64,000 nucleotides of DNA from Mycobacterium paraterrae (GTDB lineage Bacteria; Actinomycetota; Actinomycetes; Mycobacteriales; Mycobacteriaceae), in the NCBI RefSeq assembly GCF_022430545.2, contig NZ_CP092488.2, positions 1,550,001-1,614,000 on the forward strand. The letters run 5' to 3'. The notes beneath the pieces were generated by a model. That model was not told the DNA's origin, did no database searches, and saw nothing but the letters and a program-made list of their open reading frames with translations. Made by a program: the position numbers and the translations under genes. This document shows, in pieces, positions 33,668 to 42,540 of the stretch; positions within the stretch are counted from its first letter, which is position 1; each line of letters begins with the position of its first letter.

Positions 33668-34954
33668 ATGCACGACGAGACCATCGCCATCCACGGCGGT
33701 TACACCTCCGACGGGACGCGTGCCGTGGCCGTGCCCATTTACCAGACAGTGGCCCACGACTTCGTCAGCGCCGAGCACGCCGGTGCCGTCCTCGACTTGG
33801 AGACGCCCGGGTTCCACTACAACCGGCTCAACAACCCGACGTTGGACGTTCTGGAGCAACGGATCTGCGCGCTGGAAGGCGGCACCGCGGCCTTGGCCGT
33901 CGCGTCGGGAATGGCCGCGGTCAGCTACGCGATCCTGACCGTGGCGAGCGCCGGCTCGAACATCGTGGTGGCACCCCAGCTGTACGGGGCGACGTTCACC
34001 TACTTCGCCCACGTGCTGCCCACCCTCGGCATCGAGGCCCGCTTCGCCGTCGACGACCGGCCCGAATCGATCGCTCCCCTGATCGACGAGAACACCCGTG
34101 CCGTCTTCTGCGAGACGATCGGCAACCCCGCCGGCAATATCGTTGACCTCGAGGCGGTTTCGACGATCGCCCACGCGGCGGGCGTACCGCTGATCGTCGA
34201 CAACACGGTGGCCACGCCGCTGATGCTCAAGCCGCTCCAGCACGGCGCCGACGTGGTGGTGCATTCGCTGACCAAGTTCGTCGGCGGCCACGGCACCACG
34301 CTGGGCGGGGCGATCATCGACGGCGGCCGGTTCCCGTGGGCCGACCACCCCGACCGCTTTCCGATGTTCACCACACCCGAGCCCGCCTTCCACGGCGTCG
34401 TGTTCGCCCACGATTTTCCCGACCGGCCGTTTGTGGTGCGGGCCCGCTCGACTCAATTGCGCAACAGCGGCGCCACGTTGTCACCGTTCAACGCGTTCCT
34501 GCTCCTGCAGGGTCTCGAGACCATGGCCCTGCGGCTGGAGCGGCACGAATCCAACTCCCGCGCGGTGGCCGCCTACCTGGCCGCCGACCCCCGGGTCGGC
34601 TGGGTGAGCTTCGCCGGATTTCCCGAACACCCGTACCACCACCTGGTCGAGCGTTACCTGCACGGGCGGGTGCCGTCGATCATCACATTCGGCGTCGACG
34701 GCGGCTACGACGCGGGCCTGGCGTTCTTCGACGCGCTGCAGCTGATCAAGCGACTGCTCAACCTCGGCGATGCGAAGACCCTTGCCATTCACCCGGCGTC
34801 GACCACCCACCGCCAGCTGACCGGTGACGAACTGACCAAGGCCGGCATCCGCCCGGAAACGATTCGGCTGTCGATCGGGATCGAACACATCGACGACATC
34901 ATCGACGACATCGACCAGGCGCTGGCCAAAGCGGTGGCGGGGCTGACGGGTTGA
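33668..34954 (+). CDS. MetY-like PLP enzyme (O-acylhomoserine sulfhydrylase family)
   Basis: A 428-residue Cys/Met-metabolism PLP enzyme. NRLNNPTLDVLEQRI, the ring-stacking region ASGMAAVSYAIL, the Asp in VPLIVDNTVATP near residue 180 and the PLP Lys in VVHSLTKFVGGHGTTLGG near 200 are intact. The C-terminus has KTLAIHPASTTHRQL. The family replaces the gamma-acyloxy group with sulfide or other nucleophiles, including carbon and nitrogen in natural-product pathways. The incoming nucleophile here is unknown. Directly coupled to the MetA-like gene (3 nt). Confidence 0.85.
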   Translation: MHDETIAIHGGYTSDGTRAVAVPIYQTVAHDFVSAEHAGAVLDLETPGFHYNRLNNPTLDVLEQRICALEGGTAALAVASGMAAVSYAILTVASAGSNIVVAPQLYGATFTYFAHVLPTLGIEARFAVDDRPESIAPLIDENTRAVFCETIGNPAGNIVDLEAVSTIAHAAGVPLIVDNTVATPLMLKPLQHGADVVVHSLTKFVGGHGTTLGGAIIDGGRFPWADHPDRFPMFTTPEPAFHGVVFAHDFPDRPFVVRARSTQLRNSGATLSPFNAFLLLQGLETMALRLERHESNSRAVAAYLAADPRVGWVSFAGFPEHPYHHLVERYLHGRVPSIITFGVDGGYDAGLAFFDALQLIKRLLNLGDAKTLAIHPASTTHRQLTGDELTKAGIRPETIRLSIGIEHIDDIIDDIDQALAKAVAGLTG

Positions 34955-34957
34955 GCC

Positions 34958-36430
34958 ATGACCGAAGACGACGTGCTCAGCGCGGTGTTGCATCACGCCG
35001 ATCGAGCCCCTGACCACCCGGCCGTCAAGGACCTGGACCGAGCGCTGACCCGCGGCGAATTGCGTGACGCGGCAGGAAGACTCGCCGCCGGTCTGCGGGC
35101 GAACGGTGTCACGCCCGGTGATCGGGTGGCTCTGTCGATCGGAAACTCGGTCGATTTCGTCGTGGCGGCGCTCGGTTGCCTGTGGGCTGGGGCCACGTTC
35201 GTTCCGCTGGCGATCACCGATCCCGAGGCCCGGCGCGCACAGATCGTCGACGACTGTCGCCCCGCCCTGGTGGTCGATGCGCACTCACTGCGGGCGTTGA
35301 GCGCGACGGACGAGCCCACCCCCTCGCCCGTCACCGGCCCGATCTCCTACGTCATCTACACCTCGGGGACCACCGGTAAGCCCAAGGGCGTACAGATCCC
35401 CCCATCGGCCTTCGGTGTCGCGGTGCAGGCCTGTGCCGATGCGATGGGCCTGACCGCGGACGACCGGTACCTGTGCGTGTCGCCAGTGCATTTCGACGGG
35501 TCGTTCTCCGCTGTCTTCCCACCGCTCATGCGCGGCGCTGCACTGGTGATCCCCGACCGGGAGGCGCTGCTGTTCCCCCGCCGGTTCTTCTCGATCGTCG
35601 CCGGTGAGGCGATCACCGCGAGCAGCTTCTCGCCCAGCTACCTGCGATTGTTGCGGTCCAGCGGCCGGCTGGCCACGCTGGCCGACACGTCGTTGCGGGT
35701 GGTGGCCCTCGGCGGCGAGGCGCCGTCCAGCGCCGACATCAGAGCGGTGTGGGCGGCCAGTCCGGGGCTGCGGGTGGTGAACCGGTACGGGCCCACCGAG
35801 ACGACCATCGCCGTCGCCCATCTGGAGCTGACCCCCGAGATGCTCGACGCCGGGCCCGTTCCGCTCGGCCGACCGCATTACGGAAGCTCGTTTCACCTCG
35901 TCGACGAGGACGGCACCCTGGTGGATCGTCCCGGCGCGGTCGGCGAGCTGTACGTCGGCGGACACCAATTGATGGCCGGCTACGTCGACGACCCGGTGCA
36001 GACCGCGCGGGTGCTGCGCACCGACGTCATTCCCGGGTCGACCGTCTACCGCACCGGTGACCTGGTCGCGCGCGATCAACGGGGTAACTACGTGTACGTC
36101 GGGCGCTGCGACCGCGTCATCAAGCGACATGGGGTGCGGACGTCGCTGGTCGAGCTCACCGAGACACTCGGCAGCATCGACGGGGTCGCATCGGCGGCGT
36201 GCACGACCTTCGACCTGCAGGGCGCTCTCGGGGTCGTTGCCTTCGTGGTGCCCGATGGCGACCTGACACCGCTCGCGTTAAGGCAGGCCGCCGGCGAACT
36301 TCTCCCGGACACGATGCTGCCCGACCAATTCGTCGTGGTGGCCGACTTGCCGCTGACCTCGTCCAGCAAGGTCGACGAGCGACGACTGCTGGCCGACGCG
36401 GGCCTGTCTCCGCCCACCCAAGCGGCGTGA
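34958..36430 (+). CDS. Stand-alone amino-acid adenylation (AMP-binding) enzyme
   Basis: A 490-residue adenylate-forming enzyme of NRPS A-domain type. Core motifs: YTSGTTGKPKGVQIP near residue 130, NRYGPTETTIAVAHL near 273, YRTGDLVARD near 365, and the C-terminal catalytic Lys in LTSSSKVDERRL near 478. No carrier or condensation domain is fused, so it probably loads the free-standing carrier protein of the minus arm. Substrate specificity cannot be read with confidence by eye. Spacing 3 nt upstream, 22 nt downstream. Confidence 0.85.
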   Translation: MTEDDVLSAVLHHADRAPDHPAVKDLDRALTRGELRDAAGRLAAGLRANGVTPGDRVALSIGNSVDFVVAALGCLWAGATFVPLAITDPEARRAQIVDDCRPALVVDAHSLRALSATDEPTPSPVTGPISYVIYTSGTTGKPKGVQIPPSAFGVAVQACADAMGLTADDRYLCVSPVHFDGSFSAVFPPLMRGAALVIPDREALLFPRRFFSIVAGEAITASSFSPSYLRLLRSSGRLATLADTSLRVVALGGEAPSSADIRAVWAASPGLRVVNRYGPTETTIAVAHLELTPEMLDAGPVPLGRPHYGSSFHLVDEDGTLVDRPGAVGELYVGGHQLMAGYVDDPVQTARVLRTDVIPGSTVYRTGDLVARDQRGNYVYVGRCDRVIKRHGVRTSLVELTETLGSIDGVASAACTTFDLQGALGVVAFVVPDGDLTPLALRQAAGELLPDTMLPDQFVVVADLPLTSSSKVDERRLLADAGLSPPTQAA

Positions 36431-36452
36431 AATCACCGAAAGGAAACGAACG

Positions 36453-37811
36453 TTGACGAGCTACGAGCAGCTGGTTCGACGCCAGCGCGCGCAGTTGCAG
36501 GACGAGTACATCAAAGGCGTGCGCCGGTTGCGTTGGAGCGCAGAGCGTCTCGCCGCCGAGCGGGAACGGCGCCTTCGCGACCTGCTCGTGCACGCCGCCG
36601 AGCATTCGCCGTTCTGGCGCGACCGCTTGGCCGGCCATGACGTGGCGGCGTTCACCGAAGCCGACCTTCCGTCGCTGCCGGTGCTGGGCAAGGCCGAGAT
36701 GATGGCGGAGTTCGACCGGCTCGTCACCGTGCCCGGGCTGACGCTCGACCGGGTTCGCCACCACGTCGACGAGTTGAGCGGCGACGGTTACCTGGACGAC
36801 GAATTCCGGGCCATCGTCACGTCGGGATACACCGAAAAGCCGTCGTACCACGTCTACGGCTGGGACTCGTTCGTCACCTTCGTGATGCAGGGCTCGCGGT
36901 GGACCGGACGGCGCGGCGAAGACCCCGACGCGGTGCTGGCGCAGTGCTTCAGCGGCAGTCCCAAGCATGAGTCGGGAATCTTCTACGCGTTCAGCACTTT
37001 CGAGAGCGGTGGTCCGAGCTCGCACTGCTTCGACGCCACGTTGCCGTTGCACGAGATCATCGACGGCCTCAACAATGCGCAGCCCGCGGTGACGGCCCTG
37101 CAAGGATGGCCGAGCCTGATCCGCGAGCTGGCCCTGGAAGCGGTCGCCGGGCGACTCACGATCACACCGACGTGGGTCAGCATCGCCGGCGAGGTGTGCA
37201 CTGCGCCTGTGCGAGAGGCGGTTCGGACCGCGTGGGGCATCGAGGCGTCGGAGTTCTGGGGCTGCTCGGAGGGCACGTACGCGTTCCCGTGCGGCGTCGG
37301 AGAGGGGATGCACGTCGCCGACGACCTGGTGATCCTCGAGCCGGTGGATGCCGACGGCAACCCGGTCCCCTTCGGCCAGCCGGCGGAGCGGATGCTGCTG
37401 ACCAATCTGTTCAACCTGACGCAGCCGCTGATCCGCTATGACATGGCCGACGCGGTGACGATGACCGACGACCCGTGCCCGTGCGGTTGCGCCCATCGCC
37501 GCATCACGTCGGTCAACGGCCGGATCAACGGAGCCTTCGAGGACGGCGATGTCCGGGTGCCGCGCGTTGCGTTGGAGCAGGCGGTGCTGGCCACGCCCGG
37601 CGTCGCCAACTTCTTCGTGGGCAAGACGGCGCGTGGAGTCGACGTCTCGGTGGTCACCGACGGTTCGGCCGACCTGCACAAGTTATGTGCCGAACTGGCC
37701 GGCGTGGTCCGCGGGCACGGCGGCCGGGAGTGGGACGTCGTGGTGCGGGAGGTTGACGCGATCGAGCGACTGACGCGAGGAAAGTGCCGGCAGTTCGACG
37801 CCGGGGCCTAA
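36453..37811 (+). CDS. PaaK-like / CoF synthetase-like adenylate-forming ligase
   Basis: A 452-residue protein of the phenylacetate-CoA ligase fold. VTSGYTEKPSYHVYG near residue 130 stands for the ATP loop, EFWGCSEGTYAFPC near 268 for the Y-G-x-T-E region, and DDPCPCGCAHRRITSVNGRIN near 345 for the Cys-bearing PaaK segment. It should activate a second carboxylic acid, giving the cluster two acid-activating enzymes. Start TTG 36453 with AAAGGAAACG upstream. Last gene of the plus arm; it ends 10 nt before the tRNA-Arg gene. Confidence 0.78.
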   Translation: MTSYEQLVRRQRAQLQDEYIKGVRRLRWSAERLAAERERRLRDLLVHAAEHSPFWRDRLAGHDVAAFTEADLPSLPVLGKAEMMAEFDRLVTVPGLTLDRVRHHVDELSGDGYLDDEFRAIVTSGYTEKPSYHVYGWDSFVTFVMQGSRWTGRRGEDPDAVLAQCFSGSPKHESGIFYAFSTFESGGPSSHCFDATLPLHEIIDGLNNAQPAVTALQGWPSLIRELALEAVAGRLTITPTWVSIAGEVCTAPVREAVRTAWGIEASEFWGCSEGTYAFPCGVGEGMHVADDLVILEPVDADGNPVPFGQPAERMLLTNLFNLTQPLIRYDMADAVTMTDDPCPCGCAHRRITSVNGRINGAFEDGDVRVPRVALEQAVLATPGVANFFVGKTARGVDVSVVTDGSADLHKLCAELAGVVRGHGGREWDVVVREVDAIERLTRGKCRQFDAGA

Positions 37812-37821
37812 GCCTGCTGAG

Positions 37822-37894
37822 CGCGCCCGAAGGGATTCGAACCCCTAACCTTCTGATCCGTAGTCAGATGCTCTATCCGTTGAGCTACGGGCGC
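37822..37894 (-). tRNA. tRNA-Arg (anticodon ACG)
   Basis: A full cloverleaf can be drawn on the minus strand: acceptor GCGCCCG/CGGGCGC, anticodon stem TCTGA/TCAGA with loop CTACGGA, and T-arm GGGGTTCGAATCCC. CCA is not encoded. It reads CGN Arg codons through A34 modified to inosine. Confidence 0.95.
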
Positions 37895-37956
37895 CTGTGT
37901 TCAGTTGTCTAGTTGTCTAACCGTCTACTGGTCGTGCTGTTGTGCCGACCCGCTTC

Positions 37957-37973
37957 GCGCGGCTTCGCCGCGC
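37957..37973 (-). terminator. GC hairpin downstream of tRNA-Ser(GCU)
   Basis: GCGCGGC / GCCGCGC arms around a 3-nt loop lie 15 nt past the 3' end of the tRNA-Ser gene on its strand. Suitable as a tRNA terminator; no U-tract. Confidence 0.4.
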
Positions 37974-37987
37974 TTGCGATCGCCACG

Positions 37988-38079
37988 TGGCGGAGGCGAG
38001 AGGATTTGAACCTCCGGTCCCCGGTAAGGGGGACAACTCATTAGCAGTGAGTCCCATTCGGCCGCTCTGGCACGCCTCC
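37988..38079 (-). tRNA. tRNA-Ser (anticodon GCU)
   Basis: Minus-strand class II tRNA with acceptor GGAGGCG/CGCCTCC, anticodon stem ACTCA/TGAGT with loop CTGCTAA, a long variable arm (GTCCCC...GGGGAC) and encoded CCA. Reads AGC/AGU codons. Confidence 0.95.
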
Positions 38080-38167
38080 CTGGACCGTCTGAGGGTACCG
38101 GAACCGAACGCGCGCCCCGGAACCGCCGCGGAGCAGAGCGTACACGGGACAGACATATGCTGTCGAA

Positions 38168-39241
38168 ATGACTGCTCGCCTTCGCCCTGAAATGGCCGAG
38201 CTGCCCGCGTACGTGCCGGGCAAGACGGTCCCGGGTGCGATCAAGCTGGCCAGCAACGAGACCGTTTTCGGCCCGCTGCCCAGCGTCCGCGCCGCCATCG
38301 AGCGCGCGACTGACGCCATCAACCGGTATCCGGACAACGGCTGCGTCGAGCTCAAATCCGCGCTGGCCAAGCATCTGAACTCTGGCCGGGTGGGCAGCGC
38401 GGGCGGCTGGGGACCGGAACACATCGCCGTCGGCTGCGGGTCGGTGAGCCTGTGCCAGCAGCTGGTCCAGATCACGTCCACGACCGGTGACGAGGTGCTC
38501 TTCGGCTGGCGCAGTTTCGAGATCTACCCGCTGCAGGTCCGCCTGGCAGGGGCTACGCCCGTGCAGATTCCGTTGACCGACCACACCTTCGACCTGCAGG
38601 CGATGCTCGCGTCAGTCACCGACCGCACCCGGCTGATCTTCGTCTGCAATCCCAACAACCCGACGTCAACCGTGGTGGATCCCGCGGCGCTGACCGAGTT
38701 CGTCGAGGCGGTGCCGTCGCACATCCCGATCGCGATCGACGAGGCCTACGTCGAATACATTCGCGACGGTCTGCTGCCCGACAGCCTCGCGCTGGTCCGC
38801 GAACACAGCAATGTCATTGTGCTGCGGACGTTTTCGAAGGCGTACGGCCTGGCCGGGTTGCGGATGGGCTATGCGGTCGGGCATCCCGACGTGATCACCG
38901 CATTGGACAAGGCCTACGTGCCGTTCACGGTGTCCAGCATTACGCAGGCGGCTGCGATCGCCTCGCTGGACGCCGCCGACGAGTTGTTGGCCCGGACCGA
39001 CGCCGTCGTCGATGAGCGCAGGCGGGTAAGCGACGCGCTGCGCGACGCCGGATTCGACCTCCCGTTATCGCAGACCAACTTCGTGTGGCTGCCGCTGGGA
39101 CCGCGGACCGCGGACTTTGTCGAGCAGGCCGCTGCCTCGCGCATCGTGGTTCGGCCATACGGCAGCGACGGCGTCCGTGTGAGCATCGGCGCGCCGCAGG
39201 AGAACGATGCGATGGTGAAGTTCGCGGAGAACTGGATCTGA
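38168..39241 (+). CDS. hisC2: Histidinol-phosphate/aromatic aminotransferase HisC2
   Basis: A 357-residue fold-type I PLP transaminase. IKLASNETVFGP and INRYPDNGCVELKSAL mark the N-terminal arm, CNPNNPTSTV near residue 162 the cofactor Asn, IDEAYVEY near 193 the Asp, and RTFSKAYGLAGLRMGY near 223 the PLP Lys. It transfers amino groups in histidine or aromatic amino-acid synthesis. Located as Rv3772 (hisC2) in M. tuberculosis. Start ATG 38168. Confidence 0.9.
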   Translation: MTARLRPEMAELPAYVPGKTVPGAIKLASNETVFGPLPSVRAAIERATDAINRYPDNGCVELKSALAKHLNSGRVGSAGGWGPEHIAVGCGSVSLCQQLVQITSTTGDEVLFGWRSFEIYPLQVRLAGATPVQIPLTDHTFDLQAMLASVTDRTRLIFVCNPNNPTSTVVDPAALTEFVEAVPSHIPIAIDEAYVEYIRDGLLPDSLALVREHSNVIVLRTFSKAYGLAGLRMGYAVGHPDVITALDKAYVPFTVSSITQAAAIASLDAADELLARTDAVVDERRRVSDALRDAGFDLPLSQTNFVWLPLGPRTADFVEQAAASRIVVRPYGSDGVRVSIGAPQENDAMVKFAENWI

Positions 39242-39256
39242 TCAGAGGAGATCGCG

Positions 39257-39724
39257 ATGAGTGAAACGTTGGCGCGCAAGAAGTTCGACGAATTCAGGGG
39301 CCGCACCGAACTGATCCCCGACGCCGAGTTGGACGACTACTGGGCCAGCCTGCCGCCGGCCACCATTGAGGGCATGCTCGGCGAGTGGAAGGGCGGCGAA
39401 TTCGTCACCGGTCACCGGATGAACGGTCAGCTGGAGAAGTGGCGGTGGTTCGGCAAGACGTTCAACTCAGCCTCCGACGTCCAGCCGCTGGTCTGCCTCG
39501 ACGACGACGGCAACCGGTTTTCCAACGTCAAGATGGGCAAGGGCGAAGCCAGCCTGTGGCTCGAAGAATTCCGCGGCGAGGTGACCGCGACCATGGTCTA
39601 CGACGGTCAGCCGGTGCACGACCACTTCAAGCAGGTCGACGACGACACCGTGATGGGAATCATGAACGGCAAGAGCGTCGTCGATAACGGCCGCTACTTC
39701 TACTTCTTCCTCGAGCGGGTCTAG
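39257..39724 (+). CDS. GXWXG / DUF4334 domain protein
   Basis: A 155-residue cytoplasmic protein. GMLGEWKGGEF near residue 40 is the GxWxG motif of the N-terminal part, and KMGKGEASLWLEEFRGEVTATMVYDGQPVHDHF followed by GIMNGK with FYFFLERV is the DUF4334 part. Function of the family is unknown. It lies 15 nt after hisC2 and may share its transcript. The stop overlaps, tail to tail, with the next minus-strand gene. Confidence 0.8.
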   Translation: MSETLARKKFDEFRGRTELIPDAELDDYWASLPPATIEGMLGEWKGGEFVTGHRMNGQLEKWRWFGKTFNSASDVQPLVCLDDDGNRFSNVKMGKGEASLWLEEFRGEVTATMVYDGQPVHDHFKQVDDDTVMGIMNGKSVVDNGRYFYFFLERV

Positions 39725-40314
39725 CTCAACCGAGCCGGGTCGCGTCCGGTGAACGCGACCAGCCGGTCCAGGGCCTTGGCGTTGTCCGGCGTCTCGATCG
39801 CCTCGCCGAACTCGCCGTTGGCGCGCCGCTCGGGGGTGACGATCCGCTGGGCGATGCCCAACACGTAGTCGGCCAGCGCGTTGGGTACATCCGGAGGCGT
39901 CCCGGTGGCGACGGCGTAGTCCCACCCGTGCACCAACATCCCGAACGCCAGCACCCCGGCCAACGTCCGCACCGGCGTCTCGTTGCCGCGCCAGGTGACC
40001 TCGCCGTCGAGGCTGTGCCGACGGTGGAACGCATCCAGCGTCGGCCGGCCGGCCGCGATGAGCTGGCGCTCGACGGTGTCGCCGGCGTCGCGCTCCGGAA
40101 GTTCGGCGCCGAGCGCCGTTCCGATCGAGGCAATGGTGTCGACCAGGTGCTCGGTCAGCTGTGCGACGTCGAGGCCGTCGCTGCCCGTCGGACGCGACAG
40201 CTCGTCCTTGGCGATCGGGTGGACGATGTGCTGCAAAACCCCCAGCGCAGCCTCGGCGGCGCGCAGCTCGTCGGTGGGCGGTGATTCGGGTCCGGGTCTC
40301 AGGTCGGAAGCCAT
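39721..40314 (-). CDS. TIGR03086-type metal-binding protein (DinB/mycothiol-dependent fold, Rv3773c-like)
   Basis: A 197-residue four-helix protein. LTEHLVDTIASIGTALG near residue 55 and VLAFGMLVHGWDYAVATG near 128 provide the His and Asp residues of the metal site typical of the mycothiol maleylpyruvate isomerase N-terminal fold. Substrate unknown; thiol-dependent chemistry is a family-level guess. ATG 40314 chosen for fit with the usual length; a longer reading to 40425 overlaps the divergent promoter region. Same place as Rv3773c. Confidence 0.8.
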   Translation of the reverse strand: MASDLRPGPESPPTDELRAAEAALGVLQHIVHPIAKDELSRPTGSDGLDVAQLTEHLVDTIASIGTALGAELPERDAGDTVERQLIAAGRPTLDAFHRRHSLDGEVTWRGNETPVRTLAGVLAFGMLVHGWDYAVATGTPPDVPNALADYVLGIAQRIVTPERRANGEFGEAIETPDNAKALDRLVAFTGRDPARLS

Positions 40315-40337
40315 GCAGACCACGGTACGGTCTGCGG

Positions 40338-41162
40338 ATGAGTGCGCCATACGAGTCCGTCGCCGTCGAGACCGCAGGCCATGTCGCGCAGGTGACATTG
40401 ATCGGGCCCGGCAAGGGCAATGCAATGGGCCCGGCCTTCTGGTCGGAGCTGCCGGAGTTGTTCGCCGAACTCGACGCGGACCCCGCCGTACGGGCCATCG
40501 TGTTGACCGGCTCGGGCCGTAACTTCAGCTACGGCCTGGATCTCCCGGCGATGGGCGGGACGCTGGCGCCAGTGCTCGCCGACGGCGCGATGGCCGGCCC
40601 CCGCACCGAATTCCACCGCGAGGTGCTGCGCATGCAGGGCGCCATCAGTGCCGTCGCCGACTGCCGCACACCCACGGTCGCGGCTGTTCACGGTTGGTGC
40701 ATCGGCGGTGGTGTCGACCTGATCTCCGCGGTCGACATTCGCTATGCCAGCGCCGACGCGAAGTTCTCGGTGCGCGAGGTCAAGCTCGCAATTGTCGCCG
40801 ATGTCGGCAGTCTGGCTCGGCTGCCCCTGATCCTGTCCGACGGACACCTGCGTGAACTCGCGCTGACCGGCAAGGACATCGATGCGACGCGGGCCGAGAA
40901 GATCGGTTTGGTCAACGACGTGTTCGCCGACGCCGACGCCACGCTGCAGGCCGCCCACGCGACTGCCGCCGAGATCGCCGCGAATCCGCCGCTGACGGTT
41001 CGTGGCGTCAAGGATGTGCTTGACCAACAACGTATTTCGCAAGTGTCGGCCAGCCTGCGGTATGTGGCGGCATGGAACGCCGCGTTCCTGCCGTCGAAGG
41101 ACCTGTCCGAGGGCATCGAGGCGACCTTCGCCAAGCGGGCGCCGCAGTTCACCGGCGAATAG
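40338..41162 (+). CDS. echA21: Enoyl-CoA hydratase/isomerase EchA21
   Basis: A 274-residue crotonase-fold enzyme. VLTGSGRNFSYGLDLPAMGG near residue 55 and VAAVHGWCIGGGVDLISAVDIRYA near 112 form the oxyanion hole; FSVREVKLAIVADVGSLARLPLIL near 145 carries the region of the acidic active-site residues, with Asp in ADVGS as in delta3,5-delta2,4-dienoyl-CoA isomerases. It would act in fatty-acid beta-oxidation. Length equals that remembered for EchA21 (Rv3774). Start ATG 40338. Confidence 0.9.
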   Translation: MSAPYESVAVETAGHVAQVTLIGPGKGNAMGPAFWSELPELFAELDADPAVRAIVLTGSGRNFSYGLDLPAMGGTLAPVLADGAMAGPRTEFHREVLRMQGAISAVADCRTPTVAAVHGWCIGGGVDLISAVDIRYASADAKFSVREVKLAIVADVGSLARLPLILSDGHLRELALTGKDIDATRAEKIGLVNDVFADADATLQAAHATAAEIAANPPLTVRGVKDVLDQQRISQVSASLRYVAAWNAAFLPSKDLSEGIEATFAKRAPQFTGE

Positions 41163-41199
41163 CGGGATTCATCGGCGCCACAGCGGGTAACCCCGCCGC

Positions 41200-41388
41200 A
41201 TGGCAACGTATCGAGTACTCAATCCGCATGGTGATGTCGTCGACACCAAGGACATCGAGAGCGCCGACGACGCGCACGCCTGGTTCGTCGACGCGAAAGC
41301 CGACAATTCTGAACTGGGCTGGCGGATGGAGGTCGAAGCCGACGGCGAGTGGCGGTTCTTCGACGACACCGAGGGCGATCGGGCCTGA
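41200..41388 (+). CDS. Small conserved hypothetical protein
   Basis: A 62-residue acidic soluble protein (MATYRVLNPHGDVVDTKDIE..., ending FFDDTEGDRA). The pattern of alternating strands suggests a small alpha/beta domain. I recognise no named family. It starts 37 nt after echA21 and ends 36 nt before the next gene on the same strand, so it may be part of a short operon. Confidence 0.65.
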   Translation: MATYRVLNPHGDVVDTKDIESADDAHAWFVDAKADNSELGWRMEVEADGEWRFFDDTEGDRA

Positions 41389-41424
41389 GTTTGGCCGTGG
41401 AGCGGGTGGGCAACACGACTCGAC

Positions 41425-42531
41425 ATGGACTCTCAACGCCTTCGCCCATTGTTGACCGCCCGCGGACCGTTCGCATCGGTCTATTTCGAGGATTCCCACG
41501 ACACGCCCGACGCCGAGGCTCAGCTCGAGCTGCGGTGGCGCGCGATTCGCGAGCAACTGGAGGAGCTGGGCGCCGACCAGGCGGTGACCGCCGAGATGGA
41601 ACGTGCGGTGCTGGACGCCCGTCCGCCGGTCGGCCGCAGCGGGCGCGGTGTGATAGCGAGCGCCGACGGAGTCATGCTCAACGAGCACCTGATCCGGCCG
41701 ACCGCAGCGCCGGTCGTCCGGCTGTCCGAGCTGCCTTATGTTGTGCCGTTGGTAGAACACGGCTTCCAGGACATGAACCACTTGCTGGTTGCCGTTGACC
41801 ACACCGGCGCCGACATCACGACTCATATCAACGGAACTGAGCGCACCGAGACGGTAGACGGTGGCGGGTACCCGGTCCACAAGGCGTCGGGTGCCGAGAC
41901 CTCGGGATACGGGGACCCTCAGCTCCGCACCGAGGAAGCCGCGCGCAAGAACTTACGGGCGGTGGCAACGCGGGTCGAGCAATTGCTTGGCGAGGTAGGT
42001 CCCGAGGCGGTGTTCGTCATGGGTGAGGTTCGTTCGCGCTCAGACTTTGTCGGCCTGGTGCCCTACCAAGTTCAGTCCTTGATCGACGAGTTGGAGGTCG
42101 GCGCCCGGCATGGCGGCCAGGATGCCGAGACGGTCGCACAAGCTATCCAGGCCGCGTTGCTCAAGCGCCGACTCGCGGCAATCGACGATGCGGCGCAACG
42201 GTTTAGCGCCGAGGTCGGCAGGCCGTCTGGCCTCGCGGCCGAGGGCCTCGGACCGGTGTGCTCGGGGCTGCGCCAGGGCGCCGTGGACACTTTGATCATC
42301 GGCGACATCGGCGAAGAGACAGTAGTGTCCGATGAAGAGCTCACCACTGTCGCTCCCGACGCGGATGTGTTGTCAGAGCAGGGCGCAGCCCCGGCGCGAA
42401 CGTTGCGCGCCGACGAAGCGTTGCCGATGTTCGCCGTGTCGGTCGGCGCCGCGCTGATTCGCACCGACGAGCGGATAGCGCCCGCCGACGGTGTCGGCGC
42501 AGTGTTGCGATACGCACCAACCCTGCACTGA
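41425..42531 (+). CDS. Rv2629-like baeRF-type (eRF1-related) protein
   Basis: A 368-residue soluble protein resembling M. tuberculosis Rv2629. Markers: the N-terminal RLRPLLTARGPFASVYFEDSHDT, LVAVDHTGADI at about residue 120, EAVFVMGEVRSRSDF near 195 and the C-terminal DTLIIGD...PMFAVSVGAALIRTDERI. The family is related to eukaryotic release factor 1 (Vms1-like) and is linked to ribosome or stress functions; molecular activity is not settled. Start ATG 41425. Confidence 0.75.
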   Translation: MDSQRLRPLLTARGPFASVYFEDSHDTPDAEAQLELRWRAIREQLEELGADQAVTAEMERAVLDARPPVGRSGRGVIASADGVMLNEHLIRPTAAPVVRLSELPYVVPLVEHGFQDMNHLLVAVDHTGADITTHINGTERTETVDGGGYPVHKASGAETSGYGDPQLRTEEAARKNLRAVATRVEQLLGEVGPEAVFVMGEVRSRSDFVGLVPYQVQSLIDELEVGARHGGQDAETVAQAIQAALLKRRLAAIDDAAQRFSAEVGRPSGLAAEGLGPVCSGLRQGAVDTLIIGDIGEETVVSDEELTTVAPDADVLSEQGAAPARTLRADEALPMFAVSVGAALIRTDERIAPADGVGAVLRYAPTLH

Positions 42532-42540
42532 CACAACGCA

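Noticed and set aside
36156..37679. 507-codon minus-strand open frame opposite the adenylation and PaaK-like genes
   Set aside because: It mirrors the codon pattern of two well-supported plus-strand genes, its translation is low-complexity Arg/Gly/Val/His, and it has no family motif or ribosome site.
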